This document shows positions 1 through 8,938 of a DNA stretch of 64,000 bases, piece by piece. The notes under the pieces are model-generated. The model ran no database searches and had not been told where the DNA came from. It saw nothing but the letters and a program-made list of their open reading frames with translations. Each line of letters opens with the position of its first letter. The first letter of the stretch is position 1. The position numbers were made by a program, and so were the translations under genes. Source of the stretch: Fimisoma sp964619315 (lineage in GTDB: Bacteria > Bacillota > Clostridia > Peptostreptococcales > Anaerovoracaceae); the NCBI GenBank assembly GCA_964619315.1, contig CAZUEH010000001.1:161526-225525 (forward strand), read 5' to 3'.

Positions 1-1
1 G

Positions 2-439
2 GGAGGTTCTATTACATTGCTAAGTATGCTTGCTGCAACACTCTGCGGTTATTATTGTGGCACTGCCAAAGGCATAATTGCCTGCCTTGCATTAGGGCTA
101 CTAAATTTTATTCTTGGCCCCGTAATAGTGCATCCAGCTCAGGTAATATTGGATTATTTCCTTGCCTATGGTCTACTTGGCCTTTCAGGGTTAACAGCCA
201 ATAAAAAAAATGGCTTAACTACTGGTTACATTTTGGGAGTGACAGGAAGGTTTTTATGTAGCTTCTTGTCTGGCTTTATCTTCTTTGGCTACTATGCCCC
301 AGAGGGAATGAACCCAGCCTTATATTCATTTTTGTATCAGCTCTCATACATAGGCGTTGAAGCTGTAATAACTGTTGCAATCATTAATATTCCTGTGGTT
401 AAAAATGCCCTTGCTAGGCTCAAGGAGTCAGACAACTAA
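2..439 (+). CDS. thiT: Thiamine ECF transporter S component (ThiT-like), 5' end outside the window
   Basis: Very hydrophobic protein with at least four membrane segments. The reading frame is open to the window's edge and reads GGSITLLSML just before the first internal Met at base 17; this matches the GGS-containing loop of ThiT proteins, so the real start lies upstream and the ATG at 17 is internal. ThiT is the membrane substrate-binding subunit that captures thiamine and works with the shared EcfA/A'/T energising module, which is not in this window. The assignment to ThiT rather than another ECF S component rests on that loop and on the overall hydrophobic pattern. It ends about 110 bases before crt, which has its own promoter, so the two are probably separate units. 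Confidence 0.65.
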   Translation, partial: GGSITLLSMLAATLCGYYCGTAKGIIACLALGLLNFILGPVIVHPAQVILDYFLAYGLLGLSGLTANKKNGLTTGYILGVTGRFLCSFLSGFIFFGYYAPEGMNPALYSFLYQLSYIGVEAVITVAIINIPVVKNALARLKESDN

Positions 440-478
440 TCATTCTTATGACTTTTCGTTAATTTTATGACATTTTAA

Positions 479-507
479 TTGATTAACATCTTTTAAAATG
501 TTATAAT
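479..507 (+). promoter_or_regulatory. Promoter of the crotonase gene
   Basis: TTGATT (479-484), a 17-base spacer and a perfect TATAAT (502-507), about 43 bases upstream of the ATG at 551. Confidence 0.7.
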
Positions 508-550
508 TTTTAGCAGTAAGATTTTTTTCATAAGAAAGGAAGTTATAAAG

Positions 551-1327
551 ATGTATCAGACAATCAAATACGAAGTAAAAGAAGGTATAGGTTATATAAC
601 TATTAACAGACCTGAAGCCCTTAATGCTCTTAATAAAACAGTTCTAGAAGAGCTTTTCGACGCATTCAACAAAATTGACGCAGATGACTCTGTAAGAGCT
701 GTAATCCTTACAGGCGAAGGACGTTCCTTCGTTGCTGGAGCTGACATTGCTCAGATGAGTTCCCTTACAGTTGCAGAGGGAAGAACCTTTGGAGCATATG
801 GACAGAAGGTTATGAATTTCATAGAAAAGGTTGAAACACCTGTAATAGCAGCCGTTAATGGTTTTGCTTTAGGCGGTGGATGCGAACTTGCTATGGCTTG
901 TGATTTTAGAATCGCTTCTGCAAAAGCAAAATTCGGTCAGCCTGAAGTAGGTCTTGGAATCACACCTGGTTTTGGTGGAACTCAAAGACTTTCTAAGTTA
1001 GTAGGCAAAGGCATGGCTAAAATGCTTATCTTCACTGCTGATGTTATCAATGCAGAAGAAGCTTTAAGAATCGGTTTAGTAGAAAAAGTAGTAGCACCAG
1101 AAGAATTGATGGCAACTTGCGAAGAAATCGCTGCTAAGATTGCTGCAAAAGCACCTATCGCAGTTTCTATGTCAAAGACTTGCATCGATAAAGGTGTTCA
1201 TCTTGACCTCTTCTCTGGTTCAGCTCTTGAAGCCGAAGCATTCGGTGGATGTTTTGGAACAGAAGACCAAAAAGAAGGAATGGCAGCTTTCCTTGAAAAA
1301 AGAACAGCTGAATTCAAGAACAAATAG
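551..1327 (+). CDS. crt: Enoyl-CoA hydratase / 3-hydroxybutyryl-CoA dehydratase (crotonase)
   Basis: 258 aa, the usual crotonase length. It reversibly dehydrates (S)-3-hydroxyacyl-CoA to trans-2-enoyl-CoA; in butyrate-forming clostridia this is the 3-hydroxybutyryl-CoA to crotonyl-CoA step. The oxyanion-hole region ADIAQM (about 64-69) and GFALGGGCELA (about 104-114) are present. The two catalytic glutamates are seen as E112 (GGGCE) and E132 (GQPEVGLG). A GAAAGGA ribosome-binding site precedes the ATG. Unlike many clostridial crt genes it is not in a bcd-etf-hbd cluster: it has its own promoter and a strong terminator. The exact chain-length preference cannot be read from the sequence. Confidence 0.9.
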   Translation: MYQTIKYEVKEGIGYITINRPEALNALNKTVLEELFDAFNKIDADDSVRAVILTGEGRSFVAGADIAQMSSLTVAEGRTFGAYGQKVMNFIEKVETPVIAAVNGFALGGGCELAMACDFRIASAKAKFGQPEVGLGITPGFGGTQRLSKLVGKGMAKMLIFTADVINAEEALRIGLVEKVVAPEELMATCEEIAAKIAAKAPIAVSMSKTCIDKGVHLDLFSGSALEAEAFGGCFGTEDQKEGMAAFLEKRTAEFKNK

Positions 1328-1341
1328 TTAGCTAATTTATT

Positions 1342-1376
1342 AAAAGTCCGAGCTCAAATATGAGTTCGGACTTTTT
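1342..1376 (+). terminator. Rho-independent terminator of crt
   Basis: Near-perfect inverted repeat 1342-1356 with 1361-1376 (one G-U pair) ending in a T run, 15 bases after the crt stop. Confidence 0.85.
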
Positions 1377-1392
1377 GATTGTCACATATTAT

Positions 1393-1432
1393 TTTTTTAT
1401 AAAAAATGGCCTTCTCAACGAGAAGGCCATTT
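1393..1432 (-). terminator. Rho-independent terminator of hppA
   Basis: Perfect 13-bp stem (1404-1416 with 1420-1432), followed on the minus strand by a long T-rich run. It lies 11 bases beyond the hppA stop. Confidence 0.85.
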
Positions 1433-1443
1433 AAATTCACTTA

Positions 1444-3459
1444 TTACAGTAATCCACCTATGGATACAAACAATGGAGCAAATACAACTGCAACGATTGT
1501 CATAAGCTTGATTAAGATATTGATTGAAGGACCAGAAGTGTCTTTGAACGGATCACCTACTGTATCTCCTACAACTGCAGCCTTATGAGGTTCTGAACCT
1601 TTTCCGCCATAAGCGCCACCTTCAATATACTTTTTAGCATTATCCCATGCACCACCAGCATTAGACATCATGATAGCAAGTAGTACTCCTGCTGAAAGAG
1701 CTCCAGCTAACATTCCTCCTAAAGCTTCAGTTCCTAGTATAATACCAACTGCTAAAGGAGCTGCGATTGCCATAATTCCTGGCATAATCATCTCTTTTAG
1801 AGCAGCCTTAGTGGATATATCAACACAGTTTGCATAGTCAGGTTTGGAAGTTCCTTCCATGATACCTTTGTCTGCTCTGAACTGTCTTCTTACTTCTTCT
1901 ATCATTTGATTCGCAGCTTTACCTACTGAGTTCATAGTCATTGCTGAGAATAAGAATGGTAACATTGCTCCGATGAACAATCCAATGATAACGATTGGGT
2001 CAAGAAGGCTTATAGCTTCTAGTTCAGTAACTGCTGCGTATGAAGCAAACAATGCTAACGCTGTTAAAGCAGCCGAACCAATAGCGAATCCTTTTCCTAT
2101 AGCAGCAGTTGTATTACCTACTGCATCAAGCTTGTCAGTAATTTCTCTTACTTCTTCAGGTAAGTCTGCCATTTCAGCAATACCACCAGCATTGTCAGAA
2201 ACAGGGCCGTAAGCATCGACTGCAACTGTCATACCTGTTGTTGAAAGCATTCCTACTGCAGCAAGTGCGATTCCATAAAGTCCTGCGAACTGATATGCAA
2301 CGAATACGCCTACACAGATTAACATTATTGGCCAAAGTGTTGACATCATACCAACGCCTAAACCACTGATAATTGTAGTAGCTGCACCTGTCTGGGACTG
2401 CTCCGCAATCTTCTTAACTGACTTGTAATCAGCAGAAGTATATATTTCTGTAATCTTACCAATAGCTATACCAACTAATAGGCCTGCAATGATAGCAGCC
2501 GCATAAGTGTAGTCGCCAAGTAATCTCTTTGATAAGTATAATGTAGCTACAATAACTAATAGACCACTTATATATGTACCTAAGTTAAGAGCGCTTGCTG
2601 GGTTTCCACCTTCTTTGCCTCTTACACACATGATTCCGATTATAGATGACAAAATACCTACAGCCGCAATCAATAGTGGGAATAAAGCTGCTGTGTTAGC
2701 ACTGAAAGTAGCTAATGCACCAGCTTCTTTTACTGCAACTGCAGCAAGAGTTATAGCTGAAATAATTGAACCTACATAGGATTCAAATAGGTCAGATCCC
2801 ATACCTGCTACGTCACCTACATTATCGCCTACATTATCAGCAATAACCGCAGGGTTTCTTGGATCATCTTCAGGGATTCCGGCTTCAACTTTACCTACAA
2901 GGTCAGCTCCAACGTCTGCCGCCTTAGTATAGATACCTCCACCGACTCTTCCAAAGAGTGCCATTGATGACGCTCCAAGACCAAATCCTGTAACACATTG
3001 AGTAACTGTAGCAAACTCTAAAACACATACTATTGTTCCAAGTCCCAAAAGACCTAAACCTGATACACAAAGACCCATAACTGCACCACTTCTGAATGCA
3101 ATTTTAAGCGCTTTGTTCATTCCTGACTCCATGGCAGCATTTGCAGTTCTTACGTTACCATTTGTCGCAACCTTCATTCCAAAGAATCCGGCTAACACTG
3201 AAAGCAACGCACCTGCTACATAAAGTATAGCGGTTGTCCAGCTTTTTAGTCCAAGACCTATAAGGAAGAATAGTACAACGATAACAATTGCCATTGTTTT
3301 GTACTCTCTCTTTAGAAACGCCATTGCACCTTCTCTGATGTATCCGGCAATTTCTTTCATTCTATCTGTACCTTCTTCAGCCTTAGTAATCCATGCCGCA
3401 AGACAAAATGCGACTAGTAGACCAAGCACGGCTGCACATACAGTAAAGATTTTAATCAT
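1444..3459 (-). CDS. hppA: Membrane-bound ion-translocating pyrophosphatase (K+-dependent, Na+-pump signature)
   Basis: 671 aa, the usual size of a 16-helix membrane pyrophosphatase, which couples PPi hydrolysis to ion export. Seen: DVGADLVGKVE (about 183-193), DNVGDNVGD (about 208-216), and near the C terminus NAGGAWDNAKK and VGDTVGDPFKDTSGP. GNTTAA (about 448-453) has Ala where K+-independent enzymes carry Lys, which indicates K+ dependence. DLFESY (about 223-228) carries the helix-6 Glu at the position used by Na+-pumping enzymes; the pumped ion is therefore an inference. An open frame extends upstream to a GTG at 3480, but AGGAGG sits 8-9 bases before the ATG at 3459, so that start is chosen. 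A hairpin without a T run lies at about 3494-3516, between this gene and secG. Confidence 0.95.
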   Translation of the reverse strand: MIKIFTVCAAVLGLLVAFCLAAWITKAEEGTDRMKEIAGYIREGAMAFLKREYKTMAIVIVVLFFLIGLGLKSWTTAILYVAGALLSVLAGFFGMKVATNGNVRTANAAMESGMNKALKIAFRSGAVMGLCVSGLGLLGLGTIVCVLEFATVTQCVTGFGLGASSMALFGRVGGGIYTKAADVGADLVGKVEAGIPEDDPRNPAVIADNVGDNVGDVAGMGSDLFESYVGSIISAITLAAVAVKEAGALATFSANTAALFPLLIAAVGILSSIIGIMCVRGKEGGNPASALNLGTYISGLLVIVATLYLSKRLLGDYTYAAAIIAGLLVGIAIGKITEIYTSADYKSVKKIAEQSQTGAATTIISGLGVGMMSTLWPIMLICVGVFVAYQFAGLYGIALAAVGMLSTTGMTVAVDAYGPVSDNAGGIAEMADLPEEVREITDKLDAVGNTTAAIGKGFAIGSAALTALALFASYAAVTELEAISLLDPIVIIGLFIGAMLPFLFSAMTMNSVGKAANQMIEEVRRQFRADKGIMEGTSKPDYANCVDISTKAALKEMIMPGIMAIAAPLAVGIILGTEALGGMLAGALSAGVLLAIMMSNAGGAWDNAKKYIEGGAYGGKGSEPHKAAVVGDTVGDPFKDTSGPSINILIKLMTIVAVVFAPLFVSIGGLL

Positions 3460-3529
3460 TATTGCATACCTCCTGCTCACTTGTAATACTGAATAAGAGG
3501 CACTTTGTACCTCTTACTTTTAAGTGAAT

Positions 3530-3558
3530 GTTATAATAAAAATTTGTTCAATTGAAAA
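3530..3558 (-). promoter_or_regulatory. Possible promoter of hppA
   Basis: On the minus strand TTTTCA, a 17-base spacer and TATAAC. The -35 match is weak. It would let hppA be expressed apart from the glycolytic operon upstream. Confidence 0.35.
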
Positions 3559-3568
3559 GAGCCTAATT

Positions 3569-3799
3569 CTATTCCATTGTAACCAGTACTATTGATAGTA
3601 CCACGAATAAAATCGCAGCAGCTGTAGTAACTTTGGTTAAAATAGCTTCGTATCCTCTGCTTTTTTTCTTTCCAAAAAGTTGTTCTGCTCCACCTGCAAT
3701 GGAACCTGACATTCCAGAACTGTTTCCTGATTGCAGTAATACACTGGCAATTAGGATCAGGCAAGCTATTGCAAGTAAAATCATCAACGCAGTCTTCAT
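3569..3799 (-). CDS. secG: Preprotein translocase subunit SecG
   Basis: 76 aa with two membrane helices, at about 3-23 and 58-75, joined by a Gly/Ser-rich loop (SGMSGSIAGGAEQLFGKKKSRG). This is the standard SecG layout. SecG is the auxiliary subunit of the SecYEG channel that stimulates protein export. AGGAGG precedes the ATG. It lies about 60 bases downstream of tpiA; secG after the glycolytic genes is common in Firmicutes. An overlapping frame here (3531-3764) is not a gene. Confidence 0.9.
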   Translation of the reverse strand: MKTALMILLAIACLILIASVLLQSGNSSGMSGSIAGGAEQLFGKKKSRGYEAILTKVTTAAAILFVVLSIVLVTME

Positions 3800-3859
3800 C
3801 TCATTCCTCCTAACATTTTAACTTTATAATTGTAACATAATCTTGGTTTCAAAATCAAG

Positions 3860-4606
3860 TTAAAAGTTAACAATTTCAATAAATTTTAGAGGGTCAAGAC
3901 TTGCTCCGCCCACCAACGCTCCATCTATCTCTTCCATATTCATTATTTCGGATGCATTTTCTGGTTTGACGCTTCCGCCATATTGAATAATTATTTTATC
4001 CGCTACTTCTTCATCATATATTTTAGCCAAAGTCATACGAATGCAGTAACACATACTATTAGCCTGCTCCGGAGTAGCAATTTTGCCTGTTCCTATGGCC
4101 CAGATTGGTTCGTAAGCAACGGTGACTTTTTCTGCATCAACACTGCTGATACCTTCAAAGGCTTTTACAACCTGATCTGATACGATTTTTTCTTCGTTTG
4201 CAGCTTCTCTCTGATCTAAATTTTCGCCAACACATACAATCGGAAGAATTTGAGCTTCTATCAAAGCTTTCAACTTCATATTGACTGTCTTATCAGTTTC
4301 AGCGAAATATTCACGTCTTTCTGAATGGCCTACCAGACAATAGTCTACACCGATTTCCTTAAGCATTGGTATTGACACTTCTCCTGTGAACGCACCCTCT
4401 GCCTCATAATGGACATTCTGTGCTCCCACTCCTATACCAGTGCCTTTAAACTGTTCCACTAATGCTGGCAACTGCAGAAAAGGAGCAAATATTGCTGCCT
4501 TTACATCAGTGCCATGATAAAGAGTCTTAAACTTTGCTCCAAATTCATTAGCTTCTTTGATATTTTTGTACATCTTCCAATTGCCTGCAATAAAAGGAAT
4601 TCTCAT
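3860..4606 (-). CDS. tpiA: Triosephosphate isomerase
   Basis: 248 aa, the normal length. It interconverts dihydroxyacetone phosphate and glyceraldehyde-3-phosphate in the cytoplasm. Catalytic residues are K11 (NWKMY), H94 (GHSERR) and E166 (AYEPIWAIGTG); the phosphate-binding GGSVKPEN and GALVGGASL loops are also present. The open frame runs upstream to 4690 inside pgk, but MRIPFIAGNWK is the family N terminus and an AGAGAGG-type site precedes the ATG at 4606. It starts 13 bases after the pgk stop. Confidence 0.97.
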   Translation of the reverse strand: MRIPFIAGNWKMYKNIKEANEFGAKFKTLYHGTDVKAAIFAPFLQLPALVEQFKGTGIGVGAQNVHYEAEGAFTGEVSIPMLKEIGVDYCLVGHSERREYFAETDKTVNMKLKALIEAQILPIVCVGENLDQREAANEEKIVSDQVVKAFEGISSVDAEKVTVAYEPIWAIGTGKIATPEQANSMCYCIRMTLAKIYDEEVADKIIIQYGGSVKPENASEIMNMEEIDGALVGGASLDPLKFIEIVNF

Positions 4607-4619
4607 GTTATTACCTCTC

Positions 4620-5804
4620 TTATTTTTCTTCAAGAACTGTAACTCCTGGTAGTTCTTTGCCTTCAAGGAATTCCAAGGAAGCACCACCACCAGTAGAAAT
4701 ATGAGTCATCTTATCAGCCAGTCCAAACTGCTCAACAGCAGCAGCAGAATCTCCTCCACCAATTATAGTAACTCCATTAGACTCGCTCATGGCCTTTGCC
4801 ACTTCGTAAGTTCCTTTGGCAAAAGTTTCCATTTCGAAAACTCCCACAGGCCCATTCCAAATAACAGTTTTGGCCTTTGAAATTTCATTTGTATATAATT
4901 CAATAGTCTTTGGGCCTATGTCTAATCCCATCATGTCTTCTGGAATCTCGGTTCTGTCACACACAAGAGTTTGGGTGTCATTTTTGAACTCTTTGCCACA
5001 TACTACGTCGATAGGTAAAAGTAATTTGACTCCCTGAGCTTCAGCTTGTTTAAGAAGTCTGCCTGCCAATTCAATGCTTTCAGCATCTAATATTGAAGTA
5101 CCTATTTCATATCCCATTGACTTATAGAAAGTGTATGACATTCCACCGCCAATTATAAGCACATTTACTTTTTTTAGTAGGCTTTCTATTACAGAAATTT
5201 TGTCCCCTACTTTTGCGCCTCCCATAATAGCAACGAAAGGTCTCTCTGGATTTTCTATTGCGCCGCCTAAAAACTCGATTTCTTTTTCGATTAAAAATCC
5301 AGATACGGCTGGCAAATAATCTGCAACACCTGCTGTTGATGCATGGGCTCTATGAGCTGTTCCAAAAGCATCATTGACAAAGATGTCTGCAAGAGAAGCT
5401 AATTCTTTGGCAAAATCTGCACCATTTTCGGTTTCTTCTTTTCTGAAGCGAACATTTTCTAATAGCATCACTTGTCCACTCTTCAAGGAAGCCGCATCTT
5501 CTCTTACACCATTATCCACTACAAGTGGCGAAGATGAAAAGATTACTTCTTTTTTCAAAAGCTGTGACAATCTGTCGGCAACCGGCTTTAACGTATATTT
5601 CATATCAGCTTCCCCTTTAGGTCTGCCCAAATGAGACATAATTATTATAGCCGCACCTTGCTCAAGTAAATATTCAATTGTAGGCATAGCTGCCTCAATT
5701 CTTGTATCGTCTGTTATTGCTCCGTCCTGAAGCGGTACATTAAAGTCGCATCTTAGAATGATTTTCTTATTCTTTACATCGATATCCCTTACAGTCTTTT
5801 TCAT
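4620..5804 (-). CDS. pgk: Phosphoglycerate kinase
   Basis: 394 aa, full length. It makes ATP from 1,3-bisphosphoglycerate. N-terminal substrate-binding motifs RCDFNVPL, MSHLGRPKG and ENVRF are seen, as are the hinge and nucleotide-binding elements MGGAKVGDK, NGPVGVFE and GGGDSAAAV. AAAGGG precedes the ATG. It lies 32 bases after gap and 13 bases before tpiA, so gap-pgk-tpiA is very likely one transcript. The phosphoglycerate mutase and enolase genes that often follow are not in this window. Confidence 0.97.
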   Translation of the reverse strand: MKKTVRDIDVKNKKIILRCDFNVPLQDGAITDDTRIEAAMPTIEYLLEQGAAIIIMSHLGRPKGEADMKYTLKPVADRLSQLLKKEVIFSSSPLVVDNGVREDAASLKSGQVMLLENVRFRKEETENGADFAKELASLADIFVNDAFGTAHRAHASTAGVADYLPAVSGFLIEKEIEFLGGAIENPERPFVAIMGGAKVGDKISVIESLLKKVNVLIIGGGMSYTFYKSMGYEIGTSILDAESIELAGRLLKQAEAQGVKLLLPIDVVCGKEFKNDTQTLVCDRTEIPEDMMGLDIGPKTIELYTNEISKAKTVIWNGPVGVFEMETFAKGTYEVAKAMSESNGVTIIGGGDSAAAVEQFGLADKMTHISTGGGASLEFLEGKELPGVTVLEEK

Positions 5805-5836
5805 AATTCAACCCTTTCTCTACTTGAGATGTGTTT

Positions 5837-6850
5837 TTAGCAGTCTACGCTGCCCATATGTTTTATCAATTCAAGAATTTTGCTAGAATACCCAAATTCG
5901 TTATCATAGAATGCAATGAATTTGAAGAAATGATCATTTAGCTCAATTCCTTCTCTTACGTCGAATATAGATGTACATGGGTCTCCAACAAAGTCTCCAG
6001 AAACCACTTCATCATCGACATATTCTAAAACGCCCTTCATGTAAGTTTCGGATGCTTCTTTCATTTTGACACATATTTCTTCGTAAGTTGCAGGCTTTTC
6101 TAGCACTACATTTAAGTCTACTACTGAAACATCTGCTGTTGGAACTCTGTAAGAAATTCCTGTCATTTTTCCTTTTAGTGTTGGGATTACCAACCCTACC
6201 GCCTTAGCAGCACCAGTAGTTGATGGTATTATATTGCCGAATACACATCTGCCGGTTCTCCAATCTTTCATGGAACGAGCATCTACTACCTTTTGTTTAG
6301 CTGTGGCTGAGTGAATAGTGGACATGAGGCCTTCTTTTATTCCCCAGTTGTCTTCAATTACTTTTGCCATTGGTGCCAAACAGTTAGTAGTACACGAGGC
6401 GTTTGATACAACTGTCATGTCGCTTGTGTATTCTTTATGGTTGACGCCATAAACAAATGTTGGTGTCTCTGTATCTTTTGCTGGGGCGGAAATAATCACT
6501 TTCTTTGCGCCAGCTTTTATATGATCCATCGCCTTTTCTGTAGTTACATAAGCACCTGTTGCTTCAACGATGTATTCAGCTCCACATTCTTTCCATGGGA
6601 TGTTAACTGCCTCAGAGTTGCTGTACACAGGAACTTTTTTCCCGTCTATTACAATACCTTTGTCGTAAACTTCTAAGCTTCTTGGAAATCTTCCAAAAGT
6701 TGTATCATACCTAAGCATATAAGCCAAGTATTCAAAATCCGCATTCCTTACATTTATTCCTGCAATTTCTATTTCGGGCATATCCATAGCTGCGCGAATT
6801 ACAACTCTGGCTATTCTTCCAAAACCATTAATACCTATTTTAATCGCCAA
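5837..6850 (-). CDS. gap: Glyceraldehyde-3-phosphate dehydrogenase, TTG start
   Basis: 337 aa. It oxidises and phosphorylates glyceraldehyde-3-phosphate with NAD+. The Rossmann motif NGFGRIAR is at about 8-15, the nucleophile Cys153 is in SNASCTTNC, and the base is H180. The start codon is TTG, set by GGAGGAG directly upstream; no in-frame ATG gives the family N terminus. A TTG start is unusual for such an abundant enzyme. It begins 43 bases after rpoN. The repressor gene cggR, which sits between rpoN and gap in several Firmicutes, is absent. Confidence 0.97.
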   Translation of the reverse strand: MAIKIGINGFGRIARVVIRAAMDMPEIEIAGINVRNADFEYLAYMLRYDTTFGRFPRSLEVYDKGIVIDGKKVPVYSNSEAVNIPWKECGAEYIVEATGAYVTTEKAMDHIKAGAKKVIISAPAKDTETPTFVYGVNHKEYTSDMTVVSNASCTTNCLAPMAKVIEDNWGIKEGLMSTIHSATAKQKVVDARSMKDWRTGRCVFGNIIPSTTGAAKAVGLVIPTLKGKMTGISYRVPTADVSVVDLNVVLEKPATYEEICVKMKEASETYMKGVLEYVDDEVVSGDFVGDPCTSIFDVREGIELNDHFFKFIAFYDNEFGYSSKILELIKHMGSVDC

Positions 6851-6893
6851 TTTCTCCTCCTAAACTCTCTAATGACAATAAAATTTATTTATA

Positions 6894-8252
6894 TTAGTAT
6901 CTTCTTCTTTTAGATGAAGATAAAATATTCAGTCCTTCTCTGTATTTTGCAACAGTACGTCTCGAAATCTCTATACCTTTTTCGCTCAATATTCCTACGA
7001 TGTCTTGGTCGCTAAAAGGTTTAGATTGATCTTCGCCATCAATTATTTCTTTTATTATAGTCTTGATGCTATTCGAAGACATGCCCTCACCATCTTCTCC
7101 TGTGACTCCACCAGAGAAGAAGTACTTTATTTCAAACATTCCTCTAGGCGTCTGCATATATTTGCCATTTACAGACCTGCTTACAGTTGACTCATGCATT
7201 CCTATAGTATCTGCCACCTGTTTCAATGTTAAGGTTTTTAAATATTTAGGACCTTTGTCAAGAAAATCCTTCTGATGTTCTATGACTGCTGTTGCCACAT
7301 TATAAATAGTTCTTTTTCTTTGCTCTATGCTCTTAATCAACCATAAGGCTGAATTGAATTTATCTGAAAGGTACTTTGAAAGTTCTTCATCATTCTTTGC
7401 TTCCTTTGATAAGGAGTTGTAATATGGACTAACAACAAGATGAGGAACACTTCCTTCATTATTCATGACTGCATATCCATCGTTTACTTGTTCCACAATA
7501 ATGTCTGGGATTATGTATTTGACATTATCATCAGAAGCAAAACTTCTACCTGGCTTTGGCTCAAGGCTACGTATCAAGTCACATACCATCTGTACCTGAT
7601 TTACTGAAACCCCTAATGTTTTAGCCACTTTGTTAAGTTTATTATCGCCTAAATCTTCAAGGTGGTTCAAAATAATGTATTCAGTTATATCATCTAGTAG
7701 GCCTTTGGCGGCGAGCTGAATTATCAAGCACTCTTTTAGATCTCTTGCACCTACCCCTAATGGCTCAAAGGTTTGGATAATATCTAATATTTTTTCAACT
7801 GTTTCTATCTCTGTTTTGAATATTTTTGCTATGTTTTCAACGGTAGAAGTAAGATAACCATTTTCATTTATAGCTTCTATCATATATCTACCAATTTTTA
7901 ATTCTGGACCTTTTAGATTTGAAAAAGTGAGTTGCAATAATAAGTAATCTTCTAAAGTCTCCTCTTTACTTACGAATCTTTCATAGGAGTAATCGTCATT
8001 TTCTTTGGAATATTCCCATTGATTATGATTCGATTCTCTATAATCGAGGCTAATTTTTTCTTGCAAATCTATAGGTGGTTCCTCTTTTACCTTATTATCA
8101 AACTCAAGTACCGGATTCTCCAAAAGTTCCTCTTGGACAAAAGTATCCAGTTCTTGTGTGTTGAACTGTAAAATGCGAATAGCCTGAATTAATTCAGGCG
8201 TCATAGTAAGTTTTTGTGTCTGTTCAATTGTGAGTCCATAACTTAGCTTCAT
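6894..8252 (-). CDS. rpoN: RNA polymerase sigma-54 factor
   Basis: 452 aa, typical length. Region I is Gln/Leu-rich at about 1-50 (YGLTIEQTQKLTMTPELIQAI), followed by an acidic linker, the core-binding domain, a helix-turn-helix (LKQVADTIGMHESTVSRSVNGK) and the C-terminal RpoN box RRTVAKYRE at about 431-439, which contacts the -24 element. Sigma-54 needs an AAA+ enhancer-binding activator; none is encoded here. The last bases before gap are short, so read-through into gap-pgk-tpiA is likely. A promoter lies at the 3' end of trmL. Confidence 0.96.
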   Translation of the reverse strand: MKLSYGLTIEQTQKLTMTPELIQAIRILQFNTQELDTFVQEELLENPVLEFDNKVKEEPPIDLQEKISLDYRESNHNQWEYSKENDDYSYERFVSKEETLEDYLLLQLTFSNLKGPELKIGRYMIEAINENGYLTSTVENIAKIFKTEIETVEKILDIIQTFEPLGVGARDLKECLIIQLAAKGLLDDITEYIILNHLEDLGDNKLNKVAKTLGVSVNQVQMVCDLIRSLEPKPGRSFASDDNVKYIIPDIIVEQVNDGYAVMNNEGSVPHLVVSPYYNSLSKEAKNDEELSKYLSDKFNSALWLIKSIEQRKRTIYNVATAVIEHQKDFLDKGPKYLKTLTLKQVADTIGMHESTVSRSVNGKYMQTPRGMFEIKYFFSGGVTGEDGEGMSSNSIKTIIKEIIDGEDQSKPFSDQDIVGILSEKGIEISRRTVAKYREGLNILSSSKRRRY

Positions 8253-8302
8253 TATACACCTTCAAATCTTAATCTAAGTCTCGTGGTCGCATTCACGCAA
8301 AC

Positions 8303-8331
8303 ATTATACCAAATTGTACCCTTTATTTCAA
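8303..8331 (-). promoter_or_regulatory. Promoter of the rpoN-gap-pgk-tpiA operon
   Basis: On the minus strand TTGAAA (8326-8331), a 17-base spacer and perfect TATAAT (8303-8308). The -35 overlaps the last codons of trmL. Confidence 0.7.
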
Positions 8332-8793
8332 CCCCGGGAAGCCCAATTGCCTCAATGCTTCAAATAAAATTATATTTGCAGAGTTGGAAAGATTAAAGGA
8401 TCGAGCTCTGGTATTTTCACTCATTGGAATTCTTACAGTTCTATCCTTATGCTCATTAACAAAGTCAGCTGGAAGCCCCTTTGTTTCCTTTCCGAAGATG
8501 ATAAAATCACCATCTTGGAATTCGGCTTCAGTATATAGACTTTCCCCTTTTGTTGTGGAAAGCCAAAGCCTTTTTTCACCGTATTTTGCCATGAAAGCAT
8601 CCAAGTTCTCATGAACTTCTAAATCTAAATAAGGCCAATAATCAAGCCCTGCTCTCTTTACCTGCTTATCATCTATACTAAACCCAAGAGGCTTAACCAA
8701 ATGTAGTTTTGTATCGGTAGCAGCGCAAGTTCTAGATATGTTACCGGTGTTTGGTGGTATTTCTGGTTCTACGAACACTATATTTAAACTCAT
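8323..8793 (-). CDS. trmL: tRNA (cytidine/uridine-34-2'-O)-methyltransferase TrmL (SPOUT)
   Basis: 156 aa, family length. It 2'-O-methylates the wobble base of certain tRNA-Leu species with S-adenosylmethionine. The SPOUT knot signatures are seen: N-terminal PEIPPNTGNISRTC with the conserved Asn/Arg, GKETKGLP in the middle, and IPM plus RSFNLSNSANI at the C terminus. AAAGGAG precedes the ATG. It is transcribed ahead of rpoN, which has its own promoter. Confidence 0.92.
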   Translation of the reverse strand: MSLNIVFVEPEIPPNTGNISRTCAATDTKLHLVKPLGFSIDDKQVKRAGLDYWPYLDLEVHENLDAFMAKYGEKRLWLSTTKGESLYTEAEFQDGDFIIFGKETKGLPADFVNEHKDRTVRIPMSENTRARSFNLSNSANIILFEALRQLGFPGLK

Positions 8794-8901
8794 CTTTTTC
8801 TCCTTTGTGATAAGATGGACTTAATGGCACATCATTTTATGCGTCACAATAAATAATAACAAATTTTCAAAAAAGGTAAAGACAAATTTTCAAATATGTT
8901 A

Positions 8902-8907
8902 TATAAT
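8902..8907 (+). promoter_or_regulatory. Likely -10 element for hom
   Basis: Perfect TATAAT 31 bases before the hom ATG. The expected -35 region (about 8879-8884, AAGACA) is a poor match. Confidence 0.4.
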
Positions 8908-8938
8908 TCTCTCATTATGACTATGCGGAGGTAGACTT

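Noticed and set aside
3494..3516. Hairpin between secG and hppA as a terminator
   Set aside because: The stem is fair but no T run follows on the minus strand; it is left as an unexplained hairpin in the hppA leader.
3531..3764. 77-aa open frame overlapping secG
   Set aside because: Shadow frame of secG, whose own frame has a strong ribosome-binding site and matches the family.
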